Shown here piece after piece: positions 51,222-63,131 of a stretch of 64,000 bases of DNA. Below the pieces are notes generated by a model. The model saw only the letters and a program-made list of their open reading frames with translations, did no database searches and was not told the origin of the DNA. This DNA is from Silurus meridionalis (lineage: Eukaryota > Chordata > Actinopteri > Siluriformes > Siluridae): NCBI RefSeq assembly GCF_014805685.1, contig NC_060896.1:11851389-11915388 (forward strand), read 5' to 3'. The position numbers and the translations under genes are program-made. Numbering within the stretch: the stretch's first letter is position 1; each line of letters opens with the position of its first letter.

Positions 51222-52833
51222 GTACAGACCAAATGTTTGGACACACCTTCTCATTCGAAGAGTTTTCTTTATTTTCATGACTATGAAAATTGTAGATTCA
51301 CACTGAAGGCATCAAAACTATGAATTAACACGTGGAATTATATACATAACAAAAAAGTGTGAAACAACTGAAAATATGTCATATTTTAGGTTCTTCAAAG
51401 TAGCCACCTTTTGCTTTGATTACTGCTTTGCACACTCTTGGCATTCTCTTGATGAGCTTCAAGAGGTGAAATGGTCTTCACTTCACAGGTGTGACATGTC
51501 AGGTTTAATAAGTGTGATTTCTTGCCTTATAAATGGGGTCGGGACAATCAGTTGTGTTGCGCAGAAGTCAGGTGGATACACAATAAGATAATCCTACTGA
51601 ATAGACTGTTAGAATTTGTATTATGGCAAGAAAAAAGCAGCTAAGTACAGAAAAACGAGTGGCCATCATTACTTTAAGAAATGAAGGTCAGTCAGTCCAA
51701 AAAATTGGGAAAACTTTGAAAGTGTCCCCAAGTGCAGTCACAAAAACCATCAAGCGCTACAAAGAAACTGGCTCACATGCGGACCGCCCCAGGAAAGGAA
51801 GACCAAGAGTCACCTCTGCTGCGGAGGATAAGTTCATCCGAGTCACCAGCCTCAGAAATCGCAGGTTAACAGCAGCTCAGATTAGAGACCAGGTCAATGG
51901 CACACAGAGTTCTAGCAGCAGACACATCTCTACAACAACTGTTAAGAGGAGACTGTGTGAATCAGGACTTCATGGTAGAATATCTGCTAGGAAACCACTG
52001 CTAAAGAAAGGCAACAAGCAGAAGAGACTTGTTAGGGCTAAAGAACACAAGGAATGGACATTAGACCAGTGGAAATCTTTGCTTTGGTCTGATGAGTCCA
52101 AATTTGAGATCTTTGGTTCCAACCACCGTGTCTTTGTGCGACGCAGAAAAGGTGAACGGATGGACTCTATATGCCTGGTTCCCACCGTGAAGCATGGAGG
52201 AGGAGGTGTGATGGTGTGGGGGTGCTTTGCTGGTGACACTGTTGGGGATTTATTCAAAATTGAAGGCATACTGAACCAGCATGGCTACCACAGCATTTTG
52301 CAGCGGCATGCTATTCCATCCGGTTTGCATTTAGTTGGACCATCATTTATTTTTTAACAGGACAATAACCCCAAACACACCTCCAGGCTGTGTAAGGGTT
52401 ATTTGACCTAGAAGGAGAGTGATGGGGTGCTGCGTCAGATGACCTGGCCTCCACAGTCACCGGACCTGAACCCAATCGAGATGGTTTAGGGGTGAGCTGG
52501 ACCGCAGAGTGAAGGCAAAAGGGCCAACAAGTGCTAAGCATCTCTGGGAACTCCTTCAAGACCGTTGGAAGACCATTTCAGGTGACTACCTCTTGAAGCT
52601 CATCAAGAGAATGCCAAGAGTGTGCAAAGCAGTAATCAAAGCAAAAGGTGGCTACTTTGAAGAACCTACAATATGACATTTTCAGTTGTTTCACACTTTT
52701 TTGTTATGTATATAATTCCATGTGTTAATTCATAGTTTTGATGCCTTCAGTGTGAATCTACAATTTTCATAGTCATGAAAATGAAGAAATCTCTTTGAAT
52801 GAGAAGGTGTGTCCAAACTTTTGGTCTGTACTG

Positions 52834-52888
<55 letters not shown>

Positions 52889-53928
52889 GTGTGGCCAGAC
52901 TAAAAATATACCCGAAAGCTATGGTATGTAAAAATTTACAGTGGGTTTACAGTGTGCTTTAGGCATTGATGCCAGTCTTTTAATTTCCTTGCTGTTTAAT
53001 GATTACTTTTAATGATTATTTTGTGTAGCATGCTCACTCACACTGATCAGCCATAACATTAAAACCACCTGTCTAATATTGTGTAGGTCTTCGTTTAGAG
53101 GCCAAGCCAAGACCTTTTTCATGTTAAGAAATTTCTTTCTTTGTCATTATAATTTTTGTCTGCTGAAAGAATTAAAAAAATTTTTTAGTTCTTGTTGTTT
53201 CTGCTACATTAGCAGACCTGTACACACACCTGAGAGGAAACTGTAACTTCTTTATTTTTGTGGTATAAAAATACAGGATTCAAAATGACCTCACTATGGA
53301 AGGAGCAAACAAAAATGGGTTAATCAACTTCATGCATGCACTTGTGTATAAGTGCGCGCACACACGCACAGAGAGTTGAGTCACATTTAGGATGAAACCG
53401 TTTCACTTGTCTTTTGCATATTGCATCATCATATACTACAATTTCTTCCTAGTGCATTGAAACTACTCTCTATCAAACAAACAGCAAGCATTCCAGATTA
53501 GTCGACTAGAACAGTTTTGTCAACAAAGACATCCTGGGATTAAAAAAAAAAATTGTTTCAATAAATTAAATAAACACCGTTACATTTATCTTATTAGGGT
53601 TTCAACAATTAATCAATAAAAATCAATGGCAAAATTAGTTGGCAACAAATTTCATCACATATTAATGGGAATGTTATGAAGCATGCTGTGTCACATGCTT
53701 TTGCCACTTCTCTTAAGATTAGTTTTTTTAAAAAGGAAATGCCAAAGTATGACACACTACAACCAAGTTCTCTATGGAAACACTTTAAATTACACGACTT
53801 TTTTGACCTCATGACATAGCTCGTGTTTTTATGTGAGTAACATTTCTATTTGTAATACTATGTGGTTATTGTGGAAACTGCGGAAACGTGGTGTGTCCCT
53901 GGTTTGCGTTATGCTTATTGACAAGCCC

Positions 53929-53959
<31 letters not shown>

Positions 53960-56900
53960 ACCTCAGTGGGTTGAGACAGAGTATACAGAACTGTAAATAA
54001 ATATTGTATAAATTGTATGCACACACACACAATCGGTAGGTGCCAATTCGGAGAAGGCTTCAAGACACTTCCTGCGTATTATCCCTGGCAAGGTGTATTA
54101 AAAAAAATAAAACAAAATAAAGGAAAAGAGAGCATCTCCTTTCTCACAATATCTACAATCACCTATTTACAATGCCTTGTAAAAGCATTAATCTTAAATT
54201 TGACATGAAAACGGTTTGATTTAAACAACATGACCTAACGTCTCACATAAGCGTTACAGACAAACACCTCATGAAATTTTACACCAAAAATAAAATGCCT
54301 TTTTTTTTTTTACTACCATGGAGGGTACTAGATTTCAAATCAGCCCATAAAAAGCAACAGTTCCAAACAGCCTTTAGTGCAGGTTCAAGCTTTCTTTTGG
54401 CATTCTGAATGTAAAACAGGGATAGAAACACAGTGTGAAAACTGAGAAATGGATCTTACCTGGGTGGCATACTAATAGGTGAGCGTGGTTTAAGAGGCTT
54501 ATCCTTTTCTTCTTTCTTCTCACGTGGTTCTCTTAATGGACGCTCTCTTGGTTTTCCGTCTTTCTCGTCTCGTTTCAGGCGGTCTCGCTCCCACTCTTCC
54601 TTCCTGCGCAACCGCTCTTTTTCACGCTCCCGCTCTCGTTCCCTCTCGCGCTCCCTCTGCCTGCGCTCTCGCTCACGGTTATCCCGCTCACGCTCCCTCT
54701 CTCTGTGCCGCTCACGGGGATCTCTCTCTCGATCCTGAAATAGAGCCAGTTATTTAATGCTTATACTCAAATAGCATAAGTTTACACACTTGTATCTTAG
54801 ACCTGTTTGTGCCTTTGTTTTCTGTCGTCCACTTTCCTGTGTATGTATAAACTTACGGTGAAGTGGTATGGCAGAGGTGTCTCTGTGTACTGCACTCTGA
54901 AGTTCTCGTACTGGCCACCTCTCCACAGAGCCTCCATTTCATAGTCATAATATGGATCGCCATATGGGTCGCTGTAATGTAGAGGTAACACAGAGCTCAA
55001 AGTTGCAGTGACACCACTGAAGAAGTGGCAATAATAGTTTGGAATCAACAACAAAATGCTTACCCATATACCGGGTCTCTGAATTCTACTTCACTGCAAT
55101 GTGAAAAAGGAAAAAAAATAAGAAATGGAAAATCATTCACAGCATTTGAGAACATGTTACGGTATGTTATGTAACCAAAAATTACACACCACTGCGCACC
55201 CTTCATACAAACATTGCAAATATCTGACTGGGTTATGATGCTCAACTCCAAAGCAACCAGGTGATACATTTGAGCATTTAACGGGTCTGTATAGTCAATC
55301 CAAAGCACCTTACAAAAAGCTTTAAGGTAACAGACTAGACAACAGCCTTCTACTAAACCAGACAATTCAAGATGAGCTCTTAAATTATAGTTTAAAGTAT
55401 GATGGATAAAGTATGATATTTTATTCATTTTTTTTTAGTTAAGAGAAATAGGTGCTTTAAAAGAATTGGTGTTGCAAGACCCTGGTGATCTCAGTTAAAA
55501 ATCCCAGGGTAAAAATCCCATTCCAAGGGTTAAATATTTGTTAAGTGGTTAATTTTTTACTCAAAGCTAATATGTAGAATTGAAATAAGATGTTTAAAAA
55601 AATCAATAAGACTAGCTAAGTGAGATTTGTTGATGCAGACCAAACTTTGAGGTTTCATACCTAGGGTCTCTGATTTCCCTTGTAATGCGATAGCCTCGTT
55701 CCCTGAAGAAGTCGTTTTCTTTGTCAAATTCCCATTCATCTTCACCAATGGTAACATTGAAGCGTTTTTCCTCAAAGTCAGGCTCCTGTTCTTTGCGTAT
55801 TGTGGCTTTCTTTAATACCTGAGGCAACCAAGATGTTACATCAGCACCCCCCCACCATGTCTCATAATAAAAACAATTCCATAATTTACTTGCTACTCAA
55901 CATTAATTATATAAAAAAGTAGATGTACTGCTTACAGTATGAAAGCTATAGTTGTTACTATTACTGGTATAAACGCAAAATACACAAACAATACTAATTT
56001 TTAAATTATATCTCAAAAATAGCTAGATGGGAAAAAACCTAAAATCACTGCACAAACTATATGGCTGCTAATCTGAATAGTTAGAAAGTCCAGCCATTAT
56101 CATGCATAAACAGGTGATCACTACAATATCTAAAATTCCCTTTAGGACAGCTGACCGATAAGGGTTTTCACAAGATTAGTATATACCTCTTTGGCATGTC
56201 GGAGACCTCTTTCCCAAGCACTCTCCACTGGAGGCTCCAGGGGTAGGGGTGGAGGAGGCAACTCCTCTACAGGAGGAGCGGTCTATAGAGGAACATAAGG
56301 TACAGAGACCCACACATTTAAAGTCCATTTTCACATACTGTATACATAAATGTATTTCATTCATTTATAAAATATATAAATGAATGAAATTCATCAAATA
56401 CCAATTATATGTATTCACAAAGCAACAATTAGATTTGGTTTAGAGTTTGTATATTTATTTCTACGTTTCTAACTTTTGCGGCACCATGAAAAGCTGATAG
56501 GGGCGTGGCTGTGTATAATAAATACTGCTGTATATAATAAAATATTTTAAAACAAAGAGAAACTTTTTTTCTTTTTTCAGAGTTTTTCAAGCTTTAATGT
56601 TTTACACATTTGTAAATGGAATTAGAATGTGGTAGCTTAGTGGTTAGGACATTGGAATCTAAACCCCAGCAACAAAAAGGCACCCTCAAGGGCGTCTGAC
56701 AAATGCTCTAAACGTATGAAACACCTCAACACAATTTTTCAATAATCAACTTGCAATAAAAGTCCTCTACAATCGATCATATAATTAGTCTAACCGCATT
56801 AGGAGATGGATAATCTATCTCTGTGTCCAATGAAAAACAATTGTGCTGCTATGCACCCCAAACAAAAACGCTACATTCAGAATGCAAATACAGGTGTACT

Positions 56901-58165
56901 CTGTGTGTTTTCTTTATAGCCAGTAATGGCAATACACTGACATGCTCTCAATCAGATACAGTTACCTTATTGTCAAGAATGCACACAAACAAACTAAAGT
57001 GGTTTTCACTTATTATTTTTATTAACTGCCTGAGGAATTTACGCTGTAAAACAGGATCTAACATTTTTATTTGTTTGCACTGAACACTGAATTTTATTAC
57101 CTTAAAGCAGTGTGAGGAGGAAGGAAAAAGATTATAGATGCTTATCATTCCACAACAATAGAGAGCGAACTTGGGTAAACTACATTGTGAATATGGTAAT
57201 TAGTTGTTGCGCTAATTGAAGGCTTAGCCTACATAGCTTCAAAAAAAAAAAAAAAAAAACTATTTGACATTGAAAGATATTTAAAACGATTGAGGAAATA
57301 CAGACTACAAAGCGTGCCTCCATGACACTTTGGTATGACTCTCTTGATTTCCTTGGTATTATTATTAGTAATTATTATTAATGACGACACAATCAGTGCG
57401 TACATAAACACACCCAATGCCTGGACTTAACGTGTGGTGGAAGTAACTGGAATTCTCTTACCCAGGGGTTGGAGGGCATAAGTGGAAGAGGGCCTCCGCC
57501 TCCAGGAGGAGCTCCATTTGGAGAGAAAGGATCTGGCTTGGCAATGAGGGAGTAGTTGCCTTTGTCGTTGACTCCTGGGTGAATGAACCTACAGATCATT
57601 CCCCAAGTGCAGTTACCTACCAGACAACACACAAATTTGACAATTTCATCGAAATGTTTGCAATGCTTAAAATGTACACACAATTTAAAAAGGTGTATCT
57701 TTATTGAAAATGTCATGACCCAATGCAAAATGAACAGTGAAATGCTTCTCAGCTGCATTTCAGCAATCGCTGCACAATAGCGCCCTCTTGTGCCCCATTG
57801 TACAGTGGTATTTTTAGCTTTAGCACAAATGCTAATAGAACGGTACCAAGGATGTAACACCACACACTGTACCCTGTATGTGCACGCCTGTGTTTGTGTG
57901 AGTGAGAAGGGGGTGACCAAAGCGGAATTAATTACACAAGTGCCTTTGATTACAATGATTGCCAAAGCGATTAATATGTTATTCACTGCAACAGCTAGCA
58001 ACGACTTGTTGAACCCCATAGTGAGGCAGGCAGTAGCTGCTGATTTCTTAACCATGTCAGAAGACTTCCTGTGTTCATGGGAAAAAATGCTACTTTTTCA
58101 GAGGGGCCTAATCATTGCCCTATATCAAGGAAAAAAAAACATTGAAAATTTTTTGCTAAGAACTG

Positions 58166-58196
<31 letters not shown>

Positions 58197-61100
58197 CCTG
58201 GAAAGATAGTGGCAAACCATTAGCTTCAAGGAAGAAATGTGATTAGAATTTTTTTGGAATGATCGTGATCTAACATCACTTTAATCATTTAAAAAAAAAA
58301 AAACAGTAGAACTCATGGCTATTTATTATAGTAAAAATAAAAGCATTGACAAGTGAAATGCTGGGAAATGGGACTAAACACCCGTGTAAGCCTTATCAGT
58401 AACCACTTATCAGTAAGGCTTAACAGGGGAAAAAAAGGCTTTAATTTGCTAAAAAGCAGAAAGTTTGGACTCTGGAACAATCAGAAGAAAAAAAAAATGC
58501 ATGTGGTATATTCATGAGATTTACTCTGTTGCAGTGTGATGGGCACACCCTGAATATACTAAACTACCAGGTTTTCCAAGAGTGGGGATGTTCTTCCCTG
58601 ATGGAACAGGTAAATTTCAAAATGATAATACAGTGACAAGATTGGTTTAAAAAACATGAGACATCATTATAACACATCACTTTTCAAAACCCCATTGAGA
58701 ATCTTGTGGGATGCGGATAAAGACTTTACAAGGCGGTACATGGACTCTCCCATCATCAACACATGCTCTTGGCAAGAAATTAATGCAACTCTGGATAGAA
58801 ATAAATATTGTGGCACTGCACAAGCTTATCGAAATGATGCCACAGCAAATGTGCTGTAATTAAAGTGCAAGGTGGACTTGTGTTGATCAGGCAGCTAGTG
58901 TGTGGTTTATATATCCCTAAACAGCAACAATTAACATTGCATAATTATAATACTGATATATGGATTTAATTTTTCAAGTGTTAAATCATTTAATACAATT
59001 AATGCTCTATAACAAACAATATTTACATCCATTCACCTGAAAGAAAACCAAAAGCTGTGCATTAAAATTGTAAGAAGTTTGAACATAGTTAGCGTGTAAT
59101 TGTGCGACTCATAAGCCCATTCTGCTATCATGGCACCTAGTTTTCTACAGCTGTATGAAACGTGCAATTCCCTACTAACGGCATGGTGATTTGGGTGCGA
59201 GTTTACCGGCTAGAGTGTATTGTTCATTCATATGGCATATTTAGGTGTCTGTCCACAACTCATTGCCAGTCAAAGCACTTTACACATGTAATTGACATGT
59301 TGCCAGTAGCAAAAATAGTCAAACAACAAATTTTACCTGAATTACAATATTTGAAATCATTAACTTCTGAGCCTACCTTTCATAAAGAACCTGCAGATGG
59401 GTCTGGGTCGGATCTTTCTGTCTGTGGGGTCCTTTACTTCACCTTCCTCAAGATCATCATCCTGAAACAGACCACAGAAATAAGAAAATACATTTAATAC
59501 AATTATACTAAAACATTTCTAGATTAAAGAATCTAAGTTACCGTAATGCATCTTTCTTCTTTTTTTTTTTAATGCTAATTCAGTCATTGGCCCTTATTTG
59601 GATCTATTCTTAAATAAAAAAGTTTGGTTAATCATAAAAAATATACTTATGAAATATCATGCAAACAAGAATCTCAGACAGACATTATTTTCAACTAGCC
59701 AGTTTCACCAGAATCAGTAACCTTGGTAGTCTCCGATTCCCTGTTCTTAACTGATGGCAGCATATTCACCTTATGGTACAGCATTCATCAAGGACAAATG
59801 GCTGTCTAGTGTAAACATGATCTGTAACCCACATGATTGGCCTACTTAGGTAATTGCAGGATCATGCAGAGGTATAGAGATTTTTATTAAAGTGGTTGGT
59901 GAGTGTATATGACTTCATTTACATGTGGGAGTACTTTATACTTTAAAGAGTAGTTATGTATTTGTTTAGTGCAGTCCTTTACAAAGGTGTATGGCATCTT
60001 TACACCACAGACACATCAAAGAAGAATTAAAAGAACCAAGGTGGTTGATGCGAGAGGAATTTCAATGTGCTTCATCAGTACTCAGGTTTGACAAGTCAGC
60101 AGCCATAACACAAAAGGACAAACAGATTTAATGTTTGGGTTATTAATTAACTCCTCATGTAACTCGATTAATTGAAATACAAAAAAAAGCATTGACGCTT
60201 CATTTAGTCCATTTAACATCAGATGGAGCACCGTGTTTCCCCACAGACCATTATTACTGATGCACCACCCACTAAACTGTGGACGGCTCTAAGGGTCTCA
60301 TTTATAAACGTGGAAAGTGGCCCCAAAAGTTTCTTTCCATGCAGAGGTTGTGAGCTCTATTTGTGTCACCAATTCCCCATCTCACGTTCTGTTTCCATGC
60401 TGTGTGTACTCAGGGTTTACTTACAGAAGTGAACTTTCTGCCATCAAGTTTGTTTTCTTATAAAATCACAACCTTTGCGTGGAAAGTGCTGTCCCACATT
60501 TTCAGCCTCGCTTTGTGCATACGCCACGCTTATAAATAAGACCCCTGGAAAGGTAAACACAAAAGATGCTGCAGAATGGAGGAACAGAGAGAAAACAGCG
60601 AGGGGCTAGGAGACGATTCAGGCCAAAGAACACAACAGAAAGCTTCCTAAGTTTGGGATCGTATCAAACTAAAACAAAGAAAACACCATACAGTGTGTTT
60701 ACCTTTTTTGAAGCAATCTGAATTTGATTTTTATTTATATATTTGTATTTTGATGTAATATCGCAATTAAATACACTAAATGGGTTTAATCTCACAAATT
60801 GCAATTCCTGAAATAATTAGAGTTTTTCGAAAAAGGAAACAACTTACTTGGTCATTTTAAGAGACTCGTCTTATTTTCTCTTTTATATTTAGTAATTATT
60901 ATTAAGGGAGAAGTACTTCTTATATTGGTAGAATACACAATTACTAAAATAATCGATAGCTGCAGCCCAATAATGTACACGTTTGTACAACTTATTGTTC
61001 TTCATTATGGACGGCGCCAACTAACTACTACCCGCTGAACTACAGATATCAATCAAAAGCACCAGCTAGCTTTGGGAAATCTAACTTTACTTGGTGTATT

Positions 61101-62290
61101 AGTAGCTCAGACAGATGACGAAGTCTTACTCCGAATGCTTACACAGTTGTGTGAATGTGCAGGTTATGAAAGTTGTGTGAATGTGCAGTCCTGCAAGTCA
61201 AGCAAAGAGTGACCAAGCAGAGGAACATATTTGCTATGGATTAGTCTAAACCATTTCTGAGGTGTGCATTTTGGCTCCTCTGTGAGATGCACTTTCCCAA
61301 AACCACCTTCAGTGTCATAACAAATTCTTATTTAAAAATAAATTGATATAAATAGCCTTTAACTAAGACACAGCACCTTTTTGGTTCTAAATTAACCTCT
61401 AAAAACATACATCAATAGAACGCCAGGACACTTACGTCAATTTCTCCTTCATCAATCTCTCCATCATCTTCATCTTTCTTTTTGTCACGAAATGAATCCC
61501 TCCTTCCCCTATCTTGGCCTGTAGCCTCTTCAGATTGTTTAGATTGAGCATCAGGGGGCAAGATCGGATTCCTCTCCTTTTTTCTCTTAACCTCTTTCTC
61601 AACTTTTTCATCTTCTTCATCCCCATCCTCAGTGGCAGGCCCCTTCTCCGTGTCTTCTTCTTCTGGAGCGGCTGTGGTAGACTCCTCTGGCACTTCCTCA
61701 TCATAATCAAGCTCGTGCTCGTCCAAATCTCTAGACACAGAGGGTGAATCCTGCTTCAGATCGCTGACTACCATAAGCCGCCGGCGTCGTCTTTCCTCCT
61801 CCTCCTCATCTTCATCCAGCTCTTGGCGACTCAAGCTGGACCTGGTGGTCACCTCTACGCCATCTTCCTGCTCACCATCAGTAGGGGTGAATGGGCGATC
61901 TAGGTCTGGCTCTGGAGAATCAGGGTCTGGTGATCTGGGTGTCTCCAGGATCTCTTCCTCTCCTTCCTGTTCAGCTAGTTGGCTCACACGCTGCCTGCAT
62001 TCCATCATGACACTCTCTTGCTGTTGGACCCTTCCACTTCCATCCATTCCATCTTCTTCCAGGTCAGAAATGTCCTCTTGAGCTCCACCACCCAACTCAA
62101 CCTGCCCTTCATCATCAAAATCTGAGTCTGCGTCTCCTCCTTCTCCATCATTTAGTAACTCGCTATCGGAGACCATGTTGCTGTCCTCTGCAGGCGACTC
62201 CGGCGACTCCAGAAGTTCGCTGTCGGAGAAGCCTTTCTCCTCCTCATCTGGAGATTGTGGAGACTGAGTGGGGCTCTCAGGGGTGTCCAT
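41903..62290 (-). CDS. zc3h18: ZC3H18, CCCH zinc-finger nuclear RNA decay adaptor, 18 coding exons
   Basis: Exons, 5' to 3' on the minus strand: 62290-61436, 59461-59377, 57616-57462, 56282-56187, 55818-55661, 55093-55064, 54971-54857, 54734-54460, 48063-47878, 47805-47674, 47385-47290, 47035-46808, 45274-45158, 45042-44846, 44356-44157, 44071-43972, 43719-43626, 42095-41903. All junctions are in phase, giving about 1103 residues. ZC3H18 bridges the cap-binding CBC-ARS2 complex to the NEXT/exosome. Order of parts: acidic Ser/Glu/Asp-rich N-terminus (1-285) with ELDYDEEVPEE; one CCCH finger; KKATIRKEQEPDFEEKRF; GGQYENFRVQYTE; an RE/RD-dipeptide run; RS-rich segments; SDDMYADLASPVSSASS; and a C-terminal STLSRREELLKQLKAVEDAI helix ending KIPGK. 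Larger than human mainly through the N-terminus and RS regions. One intron uses a GC donor. Confidence 0.94.
46742..46804. repeat. (CA)n microsatellite abutting a zc3h18 5' splice site
   Basis: A pure dinucleotide run, read as (UG)n on the zc3h18 transcript. It begins four bases inside the intron after exon 47035-46808. Other dinucleotide tracts in the same intron are at 46534-46582 and, interrupted, 46381-46440. Confidence 0.95.
47613..47658. repeat. (TG)n microsatellite next to the GC donor
   Basis: Reads as a CA-repeat on the zc3h18 transcript, starting about 15 nt downstream of the GC splice donor at 47673. Confidence 0.95.
47674..47805 (-). CDS. zc3h18: zc3h18 RS-rich exon followed by a GC splice donor
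   Basis: Encodes a Ser/Arg-rich block with SRSRSRSRSSS and QHSSFSGSRT. Reading frame into the next exon (47385-47290) requires the exon to end ACCAG, which is followed by GCAAGA rather than GT. No in-phase GT donor lies nearby. Confidence 0.88.
48064..50095 (-). other. zc3h18: zc3h18 large intron, 3' part
   Basis: AT-rich intron without a recognisable exon. The exons on either side (54734-54460 and 48063-47878) join in frame, so no coding exon is missing. Several poly-A tracts. Confidence 0.5.
50096..50411. repeat. Left arm of a large intronic inverted repeat
   Basis: This segment is the near-exact reverse complement of 52890-53207, with only scattered mismatches and a small indel. It contains ATGTTATGGCTGATCAGTG and ends TAGTCTGGCCACA. 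The arms enclose about 2.48 kb in the zc3h18 intron 48064-54459. Confidence 0.88.
51147..51216. repeat. (TA)n(CA)n compound microsatellite
   Basis: Directly left of the Tc1-like element. A matching TA/CA tract (52834-52888) lies on its right side, so the element appears to have inserted into a TA/CA-rich site. Confidence 0.9.
51220..52833 (+). mobile_element. Tc1-like transposon with long terminal inverted repeats
   Basis: Ends CAGTACAGACCAAATGTTTG and its inverse, flanked by TA (51218-51219 and 52834-52835). The first and last roughly 250 bp are near-identical inverted copies, including TTCACACTGAAGGCATCAA and TTGATGAGCTTCAAGAGGT. The length is 1614 bp. It encodes a plus-strand transposase broken by stops. 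The family is widespread in fishes. It lies inside a zc3h18 intron, antisense to the gene. Confidence 0.93.
51623..52670 (+). pseudogene. Tc1-like transposase with three premature stops
   Basis: The first 244 codons are open (51623-52357). The N-terminal HTH region (RVAIITLRNEGQSVQKIGK, then VSPSAVTKTIKRY) is followed by a GRPR hook-like segment, the second DNA-binding part, and the first catalytic Asp in LLWSDESKFEIFG. The frame then meets TAA at 52355, TAG near 52410 and TAG near 52486, while the DDE blocks (QDNNPKHT; WPPQSPDLNPIE) remain readable in the same frame. With the second Asp and the Glu beyond the first stop, the protein should be inactive. Damage is by substitution, with no obvious indels, suggesting a fairly young copy. 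Confidence 0.88.
52890..53207. repeat. Right arm of the large intronic inverted repeat
   Basis: Reverse complement of 50096-50411. It starts immediately after the CA tract bordering the Tc1-like element. Confidence 0.88.
53208..54459 (-). other. zc3h18: zc3h18 large intron, 5' part
   Basis: AT-rich intron with an A/T homopolymer near 53.93 kb. No exon or clear repeat seen. Confidence 0.5.
54460..54734 (-). CDS. zc3h18: zc3h18 exon encoding the charged RE/RD repeat
   Basis: About 91 codons, mostly alternating Arg with Glu or Asp (for example RERERERERERE), then KEEWERDRLKRDEKD and a Lys/Pro-rich end SPISMPP. The same low-complexity helix-forming block is present in mammalian ZC3H18. Confidence 0.93.
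55064..55093 (-). CDS. zc3h18: zc3h18 30-nt microexon
   Basis: The exon encodes SEVEFRDPVYG together with split codons at both ends. The acceptor is ATTGCAG and the donor GTAAGC. Phase is 2 on both sides, so skipping it would also keep frame. Confidence 0.85.
56622..56716 (+). repeat. tRNA-derived SINE fragment
   Basis: TAGCTTAGTGGTTAGGAC (from 56633) fits a Pol III A box. The tail GGGCGTCTGACAAATGCT resembles the conserved tails of teleost SINEs. The B-box part is missing, so this is a shortened copy in a zc3h18 intron. Confidence 0.6.
57462..59461 (-). CDS. zc3h18: zc3h18 exons 2-3 encoding the CCCH zinc finger
   Basis: Exon 59461-59377 carries DDDLEEGEVKDPTDRK and the first finger cysteine; exon 57616-57462 carries the rest. 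The joined finger is C308-x7-C316-x5-C322-x3-H326 (within ICRFFMKGNCTWGMICRFIH), split at the Gly codon. It is followed by PGVNDKGNYSLI, a ZC3H18 hallmark. Confidence 0.94.
60291..60546. mobile_element. Short MITE-like element with about 21 bp terminal inverted repeats
   Basis: AAGGGTCTCATTTATAAACG at the left and ACGCTTATAAATAAGACCCC at the right are inverted copies with a few mismatches. The interior, about 215 bp, is non-coding. It lies in zc3h18 intron 1. Confidence 0.65.
61436..62290 (-). CDS. zc3h18: zc3h18 first coding exon, acidic N-terminal region
   Basis: 285 codons, starting MDTPESPTQSPQSPDEEEKG. Rich in Glu, Asp and Ser with SP motifs; it contains SRDLDEHELDYDEEVPEE and ends DDGEIDEGEID before GTAAGT. 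The start was chosen by similarity to the mammalian N-terminus and the acceptor at 62302. A longer in-frame ATG at 62314 exists only if that acceptor is not used. Confidence 0.92.
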
Positions 62291-63087
62291 CAGTAAACAA
62301 CCTGCCATTGACATTATTTAAATATGTTCAATTAGTTTAATACATGCATACAATACACATTCCTTCAGTATGTTGTGGGCAGTTTTTTTCTGGACAGTGC
62401 TCAGGAATATCCCTAGAACACAAGTTTATCAATTCTTAAAATCCAATTTCTGCAAACAGGAGTTTATCAACCCTAGAAAATGCACCCGGAATGACTTGCA
62501 CAATACATTTGTAATTAACAAACCTTCACTGGGATGCAAGATATATTTTGTAAGAAAATGCTAAATTGACTTTGTTTAAACTTAAGGTTTTCCCTACATG
62601 CCATAAGACCACCTGCTGTTGCGTCAGTGGGATTTAGCCCATGCTTTATCTCAGCCTAAAGAAAGCAATGCGGCAGGGCTTTACTCCTTTAAAGGACAGT
62701 TACACTACAAATTCAGCATGCAAATTTTCTGCTGATCCTTGGCGCAAATATGGGCGGCAACCAGATGCATCATGCTCCGATGTTAAAACATACCATCTGT
62801 TCCGGTATACAGCAACACCAAAATAAGATGGTGCAACACTGCTATAATCATGGCTTACTCCACTTTTTCTATGAAGAGGTCACACCACGGTGTGTCGATC
62901 TTCTTTTGGTCACGTCTTCATGTGTGTATAAATGGAAGTCGGTAAAAAGAAAAGTGGAGTAGTGTATTGTAACCACTCCTTTAGTCTGTCCATCTCTCTC
63001 ACCTTCTCATCTGTACACTCTGCTAAAACTGATCAGTTCCAAAACTTTGACCTCGTACACTCATCAGTAACTAGCCGAATCAACTCA

Positions 63088-63131
63088 TTTACATTTATGG
63101 TATTTGGCAGATGCCCTTAAGCAAAGCGACT
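63088..63131. repeat. Conserved SINE-tail-like fragment
   Basis: TTTACATTTATGGTATTTGG followed by CAGATGCCCTTAAGCAAAGC matches the familiar teleost interspersed tail. Only the tail is present. Confidence 0.55.

Noticed and set aside
57393..58055. Single 220-codon minus-strand ORF
   Set aside because: It is a read-through of zc3h18 exon 57616-57462 into both introns; the splice sites and the CCCH motif show the true limits.
58395..58430. Small inverted repeat TAAGCCTTA...TAAGGCTTA
   Set aside because: Nine-base arms in AT-rich intron DNA; easily chance, no functional context.
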